Assembly: GCA_024434165.1 (NCBI GenBank) | Contig: QMIW01000026.1 | Location: forward strand, 1 to 46,410 | Length of the DNA stretch: 46,410 nt | Direction of reading: 5' to 3' | Origin: Chloroflexota bacterium | GTDB taxonomy: Bacteria > Chloroflexota > Anaerolineae > Anaerolineales > Villigracilaceae | Part shown: piece by piece, positions 1 through 7,172 of the stretch | Numbering within the stretch: the stretch's first letter is position 1 | Layout: the number at the start of each line of letters is the position of its first letter | The notes under the pieces: generated by a model | What the model was told of the DNA's origin: nothing | Seen by the model: only the letters and a program-made list of their open reading frames with translations | Database searches by the model: none | Translations under genes and position numbers: made by a program

Positions 1-60
1 ATTTTACAAAAATACGCTCCCGGCGGCGTCCCCGCCGCCGAGGACGGCGGCATGAGCAGG
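1..60. repeat. GC-rich dispersed palindromic repeat, copy 1
   Basis: The stretch contains the stem CGGCGGCG (21-28) / CGCCGCCG (33-40) followed by a second GGCGGC block. In the opposite orientation it matches the GC-rich core of the repeats at 22622-22674 and 38253-38344. It may be truncated by the window edge. The shared core is visible directly; its mobility is inferred. Confidence 0.55.
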
Positions 61-371
61 AATTTGTTTTCTAAAAACTTATGACCGACTACTTAACAAA
101 AGTCATTGCTGTTCTCATTGGCAAAGATTCTGCTCGAACTCGTGGAACAGCCCGCCGCGCACCCAGCCGTTGTATTTGGGTGAGTGAGTTGGCTGACGTT
201 ACGCACCGCCCCGAAGGTTTGACCCACAAACGAGCCGAAATAACCTTCAGGACATTTCGCGTAAGGTAAGTGAGTTAACTCAAAGAAAAGATATGACTTC
301 CATCCATGACGGGGGAAAGCGCCGCTGGCTACAATAAGGTTGACCATAACATTTATTATCAGGCAAACCTT
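61..371. other. Region upstream of the iron operon, no convincing gene
   Basis: Short open frames here (81-269 on plus, and the tail of a minus frame to 93) resemble no family and are best treated as chance. The stretch holds a perfect 12-bp palindrome, TGAGTTAACTCA at 271-282. It also holds two pairs of AAGGTT/AACCTT half-sites, at 213-219 with 242-248 and at 334-341 with 366-373, which could be metal-regulator operators for the downstream operon. Confidence 0.5.
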
Positions 372-373
372 AT
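334..373. promoter_or_regulatory. Candidate metalloregulator operator and promoter of the feo operon
   Basis: The inverted half-sites ATAAGGTT (334-341) and AACCTTAT (366-373) flank a possible -10 box TATTAT at 354-359. The right half-site overlaps the proposed ATG at 372. DtxR/MntR-family operators are often built from TAGGTTA/TAACCTA-like halves, so autoregulation by the adjacent regulator is plausible. The arms are further apart than in a classical single DtxR site, so this could be two adjacent half-sites or chance. Confidence 0.4.
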
Positions 374-1040
374 GATTCCCGGGCATCTCAGCGAAAGCAC
401 CGAAATGTACCTCAAAACGATGATGGAATTGAGCGGGCGCGACCCGGTGATGGTTTCGCGCCTTGCCGAGCGTCTGAATGTGACGCCTGTTTCCGCAAAT
501 GAGATGGTCCGGCGGTTGGGGGAGCAGGGCTTGGTCACGCACACACCGTATAAAGGGGTTTCGCTGACGAAACGAGGGCGCGAAGCGGCGGTCAATGTTT
601 TGCGCCGGCAGCGATTATGGGAGGTTTTCCTTCACGATCACTTAAAGATCGAGTGGGCGCAGATCTATGAATTTGCCTGCGCGCTCGAACACGCCACCGC
701 GCCCGAAGTGACCGAGGCGCTGGCTGTCTTTTTGGGAAACCCAGCGACCTGCCCGCGTGGAAACCCCATTCCGGCAGCGGATGGCTCCTTCAAGCCGGTG
801 GATGGATTCCCGTTGAGCGAGTTGAAGGCGGGCGAGCGGGCGCGCGTGATGGCGGTCAACGCCACGATGACGGATGTCCTGCGCTATTTGCAGGAACGCG
901 CGATTCTGCCGGGCTGTGAACTTAAAGTGCTCGAAGCCGCCCCGCTTCAAGGTCCGCTCACCCTGCTGGTGGGGGATAGGGAAACGGCATTGGGGCTTTC
1001 GATGGCTGAGTTTGTGCTTGTAAAAAGAATCGAACCCTGA
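372..1040 (+). CDS. DtxR/MntR-family metal-dependent transcriptional regulator
   Basis: Predicted to sense Fe(II) or Mn(II) and control the iron-uptake genes directly downstream. The protein (222 aa from ATG 372) has an N-terminal winged helix (about residues 8-75) and a helical metal-binding/dimerisation domain ending in CPRGNPIP near 127-134. A FeoA/SH3-like C-terminal domain occupies about 147-222. Members usually read CPHGNPIP; here Arg replaces the His, so one metal site may be altered. The frame stays open to an upstream ATG at 306, but 372 matches the usual family start, where the helix leading into EMYLKT begins almost at once. It is the first gene of a tight set with feoA and feoB, which supports an iron role. 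The metal it senses cannot be read from sequence. Confidence 0.9.
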   Translation: MIPGHLSESTEMYLKTMMELSGRDPVMVSRLAERLNVTPVSANEMVRRLGEQGLVTHTPYKGVSLTKRGREAAVNVLRRQRLWEVFLHDHLKIEWAQIYEFACALEHATAPEVTEALAVFLGNPATCPRGNPIPAADGSFKPVDGFPLSELKAGERARVMAVNATMTDVLRYLQERAILPGCELKVLEAAPLQGPLTLLVGDRETALGLSMAEFVLVKRIEP

Positions 1041-1051
1041 GGAGTGATCTC

Positions 1052-1291
1052 ATGACCGAATCCATCCCGCTTCATTTACTCCGACCCGGTCAACGGGGAA
1101 TCATTGCGAAGATCAACAGTTCGGGCGCGCTGCGCCGCCGCTTTGTCGAGATGGGCATCGTCAAAGGGGAGACGATCCTGCTCGAACGTCACGCGCCGCT
1201 GGGCGACCCGATGGCGTATTTCATCAAGGGCTATCGTCTGGCTCTGCGAAAAGAGGAAGCCGCGCAGATCGAAGTGGTCTTGAACGGGTAA
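1052..1291 (+). CDS. feoA: FeoA, small SH3-like ferrous iron transport protein
   Basis: A 79-residue protein typical of FeoA in length and pattern. It starts with a short PLHLLRPGQRG-type opening, has the conserved RRRFVEMGIVKGE core (about 28-40), and ends in a beta-rich SH3-like fold with GYRLALRKEEA. FeoA is a cytoplasmic partner of the FeoB transporter and is needed for Fe(II) uptake in species studied. A GAGGAG ribosome-binding site overlaps the stop of the regulator gene 11 nt upstream. The FeoB GTPase gene begins 3 nt after its stop, so the three genes are almost certainly co-transcribed. Confidence 0.95.
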   Translation: MTESIPLHLLRPGQRGIIAKINSSGALRRRFVEMGIVKGETILLERHAPLGDPMAYFIKGYRLALRKEEAAQIEVVLNG

Positions 1292-1294
1292 ACC

Positions 1295-1804
1295 ATGGCG
1301 AATCTGACGATTGCGCTGGCTGGAAATCCGAACGCGGGCAAGACGACCATTTTCAATGTATTGACCGGTTTGCGCCAGCATACGGGCAACTGGCCCGGAA
1401 AAACGGTGGAGAGGAAGGAAGGCGAGGTGGAATTCGACGGCTTGAAAATCAATCTCGTGGACCTGCCCGGCACGTACAGCCTGACAGCCTACTCGCCCGA
1501 AGAGATCATCGCGCGCGACTTCATCATCGGGGAAAAACCCGACGCCGTCATCAACGTGGTGGATGCGACCAACCTCGAGCGCAATTTGTATCTCACGATT
1601 CAGATTTTGGAATTGGATGTCCCGGTGGTGATGGCGCTCAACATGACGGATGAGTTGCAAAGAGACGGCGCAAAGATTGACTTAACGCATCTTTCCCGGC
1701 TTTTGGGCGGATTGCCCATCGTCCCGACGACGGCAAACCGGGGCAGGGGAATCAGGGAATTGATTGCCGCGGCTGTGCGTGCGGCTCGAAAACGGACGGC
1801 ATGA
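1295..1804 (+). CDS. feoB: FeoB GTPase domain encoded as a stand-alone protein
   Basis: This 169-residue protein is only the cytosolic G domain of FeoB. G1 is GNPNAGKTT (10-18), G3 is DLPG (56-59) and G4 is NMTD (116-119), with a G5-like TTANRG near 145-150. It stops at residue 169, just before the helical GDI domain that normally follows in the same chain. The next gene starts at an ATGA overlap (1801-1804) and supplies exactly the missing GDI and membrane parts. GTP binding normally gates Fe(II) transport through the membrane part, so the two products must act together. The break falls on the domain boundary with no lost sequence, which argues for a natural split rather than a sequencing error. 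Confidence 0.93.
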   Translation: MANLTIALAGNPNAGKTTIFNVLTGLRQHTGNWPGKTVERKEGEVEFDGLKINLVDLPGTYSLTAYSPEEIIARDFIIGEKPDAVINVVDATNLERNLYLTIQILELDVPVVMALNMTDELQRDGAKIDLTHLSRLLGGLPIVPTTANRGRGIRELIAAAVRAARKRTA

Positions 1805-3492
1805 TCACGACTTCCTCGCATTCGCTCTTTCGGCTCGACTACGGCGGCAAACTGGAACGCGAAATTGACCGCGTCATCGAGGCATTCAACGAGCATCAAC
1901 TGGATACGGGGCGTTATCCAGCCCGCTGGCTGGCGATCAAACTGCTGGAAGCGGACGCCGACATCCTCGAACACGTCCGCGCCACGCCCAACGGCGGGAG
2001 GGTGCTCGCGATCGCGCGGCAAAGTTCGGAGAAATTGAAGTCCTGGCTGGGTGACGACGTGGATATGCTCATCGCCGACCGCCGCTACGGTTTCATCAAC
2101 GGCATTGTGCGGCAGGCATTGCGGCGCCCGCGCATGGACGGGGTCACGCTCACCGAACGCATTGACGACATTGTCACGCACAAATGGCTGGGCTTGCCCA
2201 TCTTCTTTGCGATGATGTACGTCATGTTTCGATTGGTGATTGACGTCTCGGCTCCGTTTTTGGATTGGACCGACGCAGTCATCACCGGACCGGTTGCGCG
2301 CTGGTTCGCCTCTCTGCTGGACCTGTTGGCGGCTCCGGCTTGGATTCATTCCCTCGTCGTGGAGGCAGTTATCGGCGGAGTCGGAGGCGTGCTGGTCTTC
2401 ATCCCCGGGCTGCTGATTCTGTACTTCTTCCTTGCCTTGTTGGAGGATTCGGGTTATATGTCCCGCGCCGCGTTCGTGATGGACCGCTTCATGCGCGTGG
2501 TGGGTTTGCATGGCAAATCGTTCATCCCGATGATTCTCGGCTTTGGGTGCGCCGTCCCGGCGGTGTACGCCACACGGACGATTCCCAGCCGCCGTGATCG
2601 CGTGCTGACGGCGCTGCTCATCCCGCTCATGTCCTGCTCGGCGCGGCTGCCGGTGTATGTGGTCTTCGGTCTGGCGTTCTTCGGCTCGCGCGCCGGGACG
2701 GTCATTTGGGCGATGTACGCGCTTGGCATTCTGGTCGCCATGGTGGCAGGGATGGTCTTCACGCGCACCATCCTCAAGCCGGATGTTACATCCGCCTTTG
2801 TGCTGGAACTTCCACCGTATCGTGCGCCGGCATTCAAGAGCGTCCTGATTCACATGTGGGAGAACACGCGCGAATTTGTCCGCAAGGCGGGGACGACGAT
2901 TCTCTACGCTTCGCTTGTGATGTGGGTTTTGCTCAACCTGCCCTGGGGCGTGACCGAGCAGCGCGATTCGTATTTTGGCAAAGTCAGCGGATGGATCGCT
3001 CCCGCATTTGCGCCGTTGGGGTTCGGCGACTGGCAGACGAGCGGCGCGCTGGTGAGCGGGTTCATGGCGAAGGAGATCGTCGTGAGCACCATGAGCCAGA
3101 TCTACATTGGCGGGGAGGAAGTCGGCCGCACCGAACAGAAGACCACGTTTGCCGGCGATTTGAACGAGATCGGTCTCGGCTTTGTGAATGCGGCTCTTGA
3201 TTCAGGGAAAATTCTGCTGAGCATCATTCCGGGCGTGGACCTGATGGATGAGGAAGCCGCCTCGCAGGATACCGTTTTGAGCCGGATACTGCGCGAACAT
3301 TTCACGCCGTTGAGCGCGGCTGCCATGTTGATCTTCGTATTGTTGTACGTCCCTTGTGTGGCTACGCTGGGTGCGATCAAGCATGAGTTCGGTGTGTCCT
3401 GGGCGGTGACATCCGCCGTGTATCAAACGGTGGCGGCGTGGCTCGCGGCGCTGCTGGTGTATCAGGGCGGCTTGCTTTTGGGACTGGGATAG
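1801..3492 (+). CDS. feoB: FeoB membrane permease with GDI domain
   Basis: This 563-residue polytopic membrane protein is the transport half of FeoB. The first ~110 residues match the helical GDI/spacer region of full FeoB. The membrane domain then carries Gate 1 with GFGCAVPA (247-254, Cys250) and MSCSARLPVY (277-286), and Gate 2 with SGFMAKEIVVSTM. Loops typical of FeoB, such as LLEDSGYMSRAAF (213-225), are also present. It lies in the inner membrane and should pass Fe(II) inward when coupled to the separate GTPase encoded by the overlapping upstream gene. The C-terminal end appears complete. The FeoC-like gene starts on the base after its stop. Confidence 0.95.
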   Translation: MITTSSHSLFRLDYGGKLEREIDRVIEAFNEHQLDTGRYPARWLAIKLLEADADILEHVRATPNGGRVLAIARQSSEKLKSWLGDDVDMLIADRRYGFINGIVRQALRRPRMDGVTLTERIDDIVTHKWLGLPIFFAMMYVMFRLVIDVSAPFLDWTDAVITGPVARWFASLLDLLAAPAWIHSLVVEAVIGGVGGVLVFIPGLLILYFFLALLEDSGYMSRAAFVMDRFMRVVGLHGKSFIPMILGFGCAVPAVYATRTIPSRRDRVLTALLIPLMSCSARLPVYVVFGLAFFGSRAGTVIWAMYALGILVAMVAGMVFTRTILKPDVTSAFVLELPPYRAPAFKSVLIHMWENTREFVRKAGTTILYASLVMWVLLNLPWGVTEQRDSYFGKVSGWIAPAFAPLGFGDWQTSGALVSGFMAKEIVVSTMSQIYIGGEEVGRTEQKTTFAGDLNEIGLGFVNAALDSGKILLSIIPGVDLMDEEAASQDTVLSRILREHFTPLSAAAMLIFVLLYVPCVATLGAIKHEFGVSWAVTSAVYQTVAAWLAALLVYQGGLLLGLG

Positions 3493-3729
3493 ATGCTGGC
3501 GCAGTTGGTCTCCCTGCTGGAAAGCAAACCGGACGGTTTGAGCCTGTTCGAGGTCAGCCGCCGGATGAAGGTGCAGCCGTCTGCGCTTCAGCCAATGCTC
3601 GATTTGCTGGTGAGGAAGGGCAGGCTGGTGGAGATCGGTCCCGATGGAAAGTGCTGTACCGCCTGCGCCTCGGTCTCGGACTGCCGCCTGCTCGCCGCGC
3701 GTGGAAAACGCTATGTGGCAGCGCGCTGA
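3493..3729 (+). CDS. FeoC-like winged-helix protein with cysteine cluster
   Basis: A 78-residue protein that starts immediately after the permease stop. Residues 1-50 look like a small winged helix (SLFEVSRRMKVQPSALQPML). They are followed by Cys54, Cys55, Cys58 and Cys64, a cluster of the kind that carries a labile Fe-S or metal site in FeoC proteins. FeoC is thought to tune FeoB stability or activity in response to iron or oxygen. Assignment rests on position, size, fold pattern and the cysteines together; similarity to enterobacterial FeoC is weak. No separate ribosome-binding site is obvious, so translation is probably coupled to the permease. Confidence 0.75.
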   Translation: MLAQLVSLLESKPDGLSLFEVSRRMKVQPSALQPMLDLLVRKGRLVEIGPDGKCCTACASVSDCRLLAARGKRYVAAR

Positions 3730-3737
3730 ATTCGCGC

Positions 3738-3766
3738 TTGCCTTTCTTCCATTTCTTGTCTATACT
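3738..3766 (+). promoter_or_regulatory. Sigma70-type promoter of the CBS-pair gene
   Basis: TTGCCT (3738-3743), a 17-bp spacer and TATACT (3761-3766) lie about 29 nt upstream of the ATG at 3795. They give the CBS gene its own promoter, separate from the feo operon. Confidence 0.65.
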
Positions 3767-3794
3767 GTGGGAAATCAACTCTAGGAGACATCCC

Positions 3795-4232
3795 ATGCCC
3801 ACAGTACGCGATATGATTCGAAAAAAGGGCGGCGAGATTTTCTCTGTCGCTCCCGACGCCACCGTGTACGAAGCGCTCTCCATCATGGCAAAAAACAACA
3901 CCGGCGCGTTGATGGTGCTCAGCGGAAACAAGGTGGAGGGAATTTTGTCCGAGCGGGATTGTGTTCGGAAGGTGGACCTTGCGGGAAGGAGTTCCAAAAC
4001 CACCCGAGTCAGCGAAATCATGACCACCAAGGTGATCTATGTGGAAGCGAGCCAGCCTCTCGAGGAGTGCATGGCGTTGATGATTGACAAGAATATCCGT
4101 CACCTGCCGGTGTACGATGGCGGGCAGCTGCTCGGTCTGATTTCCGTCCGCGATGTGTTAAAGGAAGTGGTGGACGTGCAGAAGTTCATGATCTCGCAAT
4201 TGGAGCATTACATCACAGGCGGGGGAAGATAA
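3795..4232 (+). CDS. CBS-pair domain protein
   Basis: A 145-residue soluble protein made of two CBS domains (about 14-60 and 75-125), the second ending in GLISVRDVLKE. Stand-alone CBS pairs bind adenosine nucleotides or related ligands and act as energy or redox sensors, but no specific partner is evident. The frame is open further upstream (from 3438), but the start at 3795 is supported by GGAG 8-11 nt before it, by the promoter at 3738-3766, and by the domain beginning immediately after it. The upstream part of the frame overlaps feoC and has no family resemblance. The gene is convergent with the methyltransferase gene at 4249. Confidence 0.88.
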   Translation: MPTVRDMIRKKGGEIFSVAPDATVYEALSIMAKNNTGALMVLSGNKVEGILSERDCVRKVDLAGRSSKTTRVSEIMTTKVIYVEASQPLEECMALMIDKNIRHLPVYDGGQLLGLISVRDVLKEVVDVQKFMISQLEHYITGGGR

Positions 4233-4248
4233 AAATCCGCGTGCCTGC

Positions 4249-5199
4249 TCAATTTGCAGATTGCATCTGATTTGCCCAGGCTTTGATTTCTCGAATGTGA
4301 TCGGGCGTGGTGCGGCAGCATCCGCCGATGAGCCGCGCCCCGTTCTCATACCAGGCTTTGGATTGCAGCCCGAAGGATTCGCAGGAGGTCTCGCCGTGCC
4401 AGGTGTTTGTGGCGGGGTTGTAGATTTCGCCCGAATTGGGGTAAACGATGATGGGCTTGTCCGTTTTCTTTTTGATTTCACGAATCAATGATGGAATGAA
4501 AAGCGGCGATGAACAGTTGACGCCAATCGCCGCAACCTGGGGATATTGATCGAGGAAGGCGGCGCAATCCGCGATTCGTTCGCCGTTGGAGATGTGTTCG
4601 CCGTCCTTTGCGGTGAAGGTGAACCAGGCGCCTGTATTTGGGAATTTGCCCAGCAGTTGAAGCAAGGCTTGGGCTTCGATCAGGCATGGGATGGTCTCGC
4701 AGGCTGCAAGGTCCGAACCCGAGGCGATGAGGGTTTCCAGGCGCGGACGGTGGAAGTCCATCAATTCTTTTTCAGTTAATTTATAGTCACCGCGGTATTC
4801 CGAACCATCCGCAAGAAACGCGCCGTACGGTCCAATTGACCCGGCGACGATCGGAAAGGCTCGGTTTTTGCGGTTGCCTTCATTCGACCAAAATTCATCG
4901 CGCGCGCTTTGCGCCAATTGCACGGATTTTTGAATCAACGCCAGCGCTTCGCTTCTGTTCAAGCCGCGTTTGGCGAAACCTTCGACCGTTGCCTGATAAC
5001 TGGCGGTAATGGCAATATCCGCGCCCGCGTTGAAATAATCGAGATGCACCTGGCGGATGAGTTCGGGTTGTTCCATCAGGATTTTCGCGGACCACAGCGC
5101 ATCGTTCAGGTCGCAGCCGCGGCGTTCGAGTTCGGTGGCGAGCGCACCATCCACGATGGCGAGAGGTTGTTTTTGGAGGAGGGATTCAATGGGGTTCAT
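4249..5199 (-). CDS. mmuM: Homocysteine S-methyltransferase
   Basis: A 316-residue member of the Hcy-binding methyltransferase family. It transfers a methyl group, usually from S-methylmethionine or SAM, to homocysteine to make methionine. The zinc-binding cysteines are in place: Cys229 in GVNCSSP, and Cys294-Cys295 in GGCCRTTP. The N-terminal DGALATELERRG segment is also characteristic. The length fits MmuM, and there is no cobalamin or folate domain as in MetH. It lies 3 nt downstream of the dehydratase gene, so the two are likely co-transcribed. The methyl donor is inferred from the family. Confidence 0.9.
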   Translation of the reverse strand: MNPIESLLQKQPLAIVDGALATELERRGCDLNDALWSAKILMEQPELIRQVHLDYFNAGADIAITASYQATVEGFAKRGLNRSEALALIQKSVQLAQSARDEFWSNEGNRKNRAFPIVAGSIGPYGAFLADGSEYRGDYKLTEKELMDFHRPRLETLIASGSDLAACETIPCLIEAQALLQLLGKFPNTGAWFTFTAKDGEHISNGERIADCAAFLDQYPQVAAIGVNCSSPLFIPSLIREIKKKTDKPIIVYPNSGEIYNPATNTWHGETSCESFGLQSKAWYENGARLIGGCCRTTPDHIREIKAWANQMQSAN

Positions 5200-5202
5200 G
5201 AA

Positions 5203-6147
5203 TTACTGCCAGGGTAATTTTTCCAAGTCCACATTACCGCCGCTGATGATAACGCCGATTTTCAAACCGCTCAAATCAATTTTCTTTTCCCACAGGATTC
5301 CAACCGCCACCGCCGCCGACGGCTCGATGATGATCTTCGCCCGCTCCCAAACGAATTTCATTGCCGCGATGATGCCCGCCTCGCTGACCGTGACGATCTG
5401 CTCCACGTTTTTTTGAATGATCGGAAACGTCAATTCGCCCAATGATGTGAGCAAGCCGTCGGCAATCGTTTTCGGGTTTTGCGATGAAATGATCCTGCCC
5501 GCCTGCATCGAACGAAACGCGTCGTCCGCCAATTCAGGTTCCGCCGCAATGACTCGAATTCCATTTTTGATTCCCTTCGCCGCGATGGACGTGCCGCTTA
5601 ACAATCCGCCGCCGCCAACGGGTGCGATGATCACATCCAAATCAGGGACATCCTCCAGCAGTTCCATTGCCGCCGTGCCTTGTCCTGCAATCACGCGCTC
5701 ATTGTCGTAGGGATGGACAACGCCTGCGCCTGTATCGAGTCTGATGCTCTCCATCGTGCTTTCCCTTGCTTGAAGCGTCGGCTCGCAAAACGTGATTCGC
5801 CCGCCGTAGCCCTCCACCGCATTCTTTTTCACCTGCGGCGCATTATTCGGCATGACGATATAAGCGGGAATGCCGCGCAGCCTCGCCGCCAGCGCCAGCG
5901 CCTGCGCGTGATTTCCCGATGAATGAGTGACCACCCCGCGGGCAGCGTCTTCACCGCTCGACGCAAAGACAGCGTTGCACGCGCCGCGAAATTTGAACGC
6001 GCCCACTTTTTGAAAATTCTCGCACTTGAGAAACACCTGCGCCCCAACGCGCCGGTTCAGGCTCTCGTTGGTCATCACGGGCGTGCGATGCGCGTACGGC
6101 TTGATGCGTTCTGCGGCTTGCTGAATGTCGGTAGGCGTGACGGTCAT
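5203..6147 (-). CDS. PLP-dependent threonine/serine dehydratase
   Basis: A 314-residue fold-type II PLP enzyme. Lys52 in KFRGA is the expected Schiff-base lysine, SSGNHAQA (76-83) the substrate loop, and GGGGLLSG the phosphate-binding loop. There is no C-terminal ACT regulatory domain, so it resembles catabolic threonine dehydratase or eukaryote-type serine racemase rather than biosynthetic IlvA. It would deaminate threonine or serine to the 2-oxoacid plus ammonia; racemisation cannot be excluded. It is followed 3 nt later by mmuM. Upstream, 67 nt of spacer containing a low-complexity repeat separates it from the dehydrogenase gene on the same strand. Confidence 0.9.
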   Translation of the reverse strand: MTVTPTDIQQAAERIKPYAHRTPVMTNESLNRRVGAQVFLKCENFQKVGAFKFRGACNAVFASSGEDAARGVVTHSSGNHAQALALAARLRGIPAYIVMPNNAPQVKKNAVEGYGGRITFCEPTLQARESTMESIRLDTGAGVVHPYDNERVIAGQGTAAMELLEDVPDLDVIIAPVGGGGLLSGTSIAAKGIKNGIRVIAAEPELADDAFRSMQAGRIISSQNPKTIADGLLTSLGELTFPIIQKNVEQIVTVSEAGIIAAMKFVWERAKIIIEPSAAVAVGILWEKKIDLSGLKIGVIISGGNVDLEKLPWQ

Positions 6148-6190
6148 GGTTATTCCCTTTGCATGTTGAGATCAGACTGTTTCCTGTTTT

Positions 6191-6218
6191 CTGTCGTCTG
6201 TTGTCCATCGTCGGTTAG
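6191..6218. repeat. Low-complexity dispersed repeat (TCGTCTG/GTCCATCGTC type), copy 1
   Basis: The 22 bases at 6191-6212 match 41915-41936 at 20 positions, and a related segment lies on the other strand at 21463-21493. It sits in the spacer between two minus-strand genes and has no coding role here. Confidence 0.6.
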
Positions 6219-7129
6219 TACCCTCTCTCGAAATCAACCTGGTGTTTCAACGGCTTTCCTTCAATGTACAAACGATAATTCTCGATGAATATCTTTGCAA
6301 TGTCCGCCGGGAAACTCGGCGCGGAGGTGTGAAAGGTCATCAGCAGGTTTTTCGTCGTCCAAAAGGGATGTTCCTTTGGCAGCGGCTCTTCTTCAAAAAC
6401 ATCCAACACCGCTCCGGCAATTTTATCCTGCTCCAGTGCTTCGATCAGCGCATGTTCATCCACTGCCGAGCCGCGCCCGACGTTGATGAACACGGCATGC
6501 GGCGGAAGCGCGGAGAGCAGTTCCGCATTTACGATGCTTTGCGTCTCCCCCGTGTTGGGGAGGATGGAAACAAGATAATCCAATCCATTCGCAAACTCCA
6601 GCAGCCCATTGCCGTGGTAATACCCGTCAACGTGTTCGCTCAACTCGCTCTCCCGTGTGTATCCCCGGACTTTCATCCCAAAGAATTTTGCCGTCCGCGC
6701 CACCTCTGCGCCAATGGAGCCGACCCCCAGCAGTCCAATTGTCTTGCCGCGCAACACACCGGTGATGGTTTTATCCCATTCCTGATTCTTTTGCGCCTGC
6801 GCGCGTTGAAAAATTTTCCGCTCGTGAGCCAGCAGATACCCAACTACATATTCGGACATGAGATACCCGAACACGCCGCGCGCATTCGTCAGGATGTAGT
6901 CGCGCCGCAGCGCGGGATCGAGCAGCGGCTCGACTCCTGCCCACGTGGCTTGCGCCCATTTCAAGTTGGGGAGGCTTCCCAGCGCAGTGCGAATTAACGA
7001 TGGTGCGCCGAGAACGATCTCGCATTCCGCTGTCGGTTCTGAAGCGATTTTCAAATCGGGCAGCCCCGCCGCCTCGACGATGGCGTGGTATTCCCGGTGA
7101 TCTTTCGTGAGGATGAGAAGCGTTGGCAT
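6215..7129 (-). CDS. D-2-hydroxyacid dehydrogenase, glyoxylate/hydroxypyruvate reductase type
   Basis: A 304-residue NAD(P)-dependent oxidoreductase of the D-isomer-specific 2-hydroxyacid dehydrogenase family. The nucleotide-binding motif is GVGSIG (135-140). The catalytic triad is formed by Arg219 (NVGRG), a Glu in FEEEP (246-248) and His267 (HTSAP). The short N-terminal catalytic domain resembles GhrA-type enzymes that reduce glyoxylate or hydroxypyruvate; the real substrate is unknown. A -10-like TACAAT lies 9 nt before the start codon on this strand, so the 5' leader should be only a few bases. It is divergent from the gene at 7173 across a 43-bp spacer. Confidence 0.9.
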   Translation of the reverse strand: MPTLLILTKDHREYHAIVEAAGLPDLKIASEPTAECEIVLGAPSLIRTALGSLPNLKWAQATWAGVEPLLDPALRRDYILTNARGVFGYLMSEYVVGYLLAHERKIFQRAQAQKNQEWDKTITGVLRGKTIGLLGVGSIGAEVARTAKFFGMKVRGYTRESELSEHVDGYYHGNGLLEFANGLDYLVSILPNTGETQSIVNAELLSALPPHAVFINVGRGSAVDEHALIEALEQDKIAGAVLDVFEEEPLPKEHPFWTTKNLLMTFHTSAPSFPADIAKIFIENYRLYIEGKPLKHQVDFERGY

Positions 7130-7138
7130 GGCGTTCCA

Positions 7139-7144
7139 ATTGTA
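7139..7144 (-). promoter_or_regulatory. -10 box for the D-2-hydroxyacid dehydrogenase gene
   Basis: TACAAT on the minus strand, 9 nt from the ATG whose last base in plus coordinates is 7129. The implied leader is about 2-3 nt. Confidence 0.5.
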
Positions 7145-7159
7145 CCCATGTTTTCATAC

Positions 7160-7165
7160 TATAAT
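7160..7165 (+). promoter_or_regulatory. -10 box, leaderless-type, for the gene at 7173
   Basis: A consensus TATAAT ends 7 nt before the ATG at 7173, and no Shine-Dalgarno sequence lies between. Transcription would start at or next to the A of the start codon. Confidence 0.6.
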
Positions 7166-7172
7166 TGCGGGC

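Noticed and set aside
81..542. Small open frames on both strands at the left end
   Set aside because: No family resemblance, no ribosome-binding site, and the minus frame runs antisense into the DtxR-type gene. The region reads better as regulatory sequence.
1795..1804. Sequencing frameshift as explanation of the split feoB
   Set aside because: The overlap is a clean ATGA, the break falls between domains, and no residues are missing or duplicated. It is kept as a check, not as the main reading.
1600..2853. 417-codon open frame antisense to feoB
   Set aside because: Arg/His-rich shadow of the FeoB permease gene with no domain pattern.
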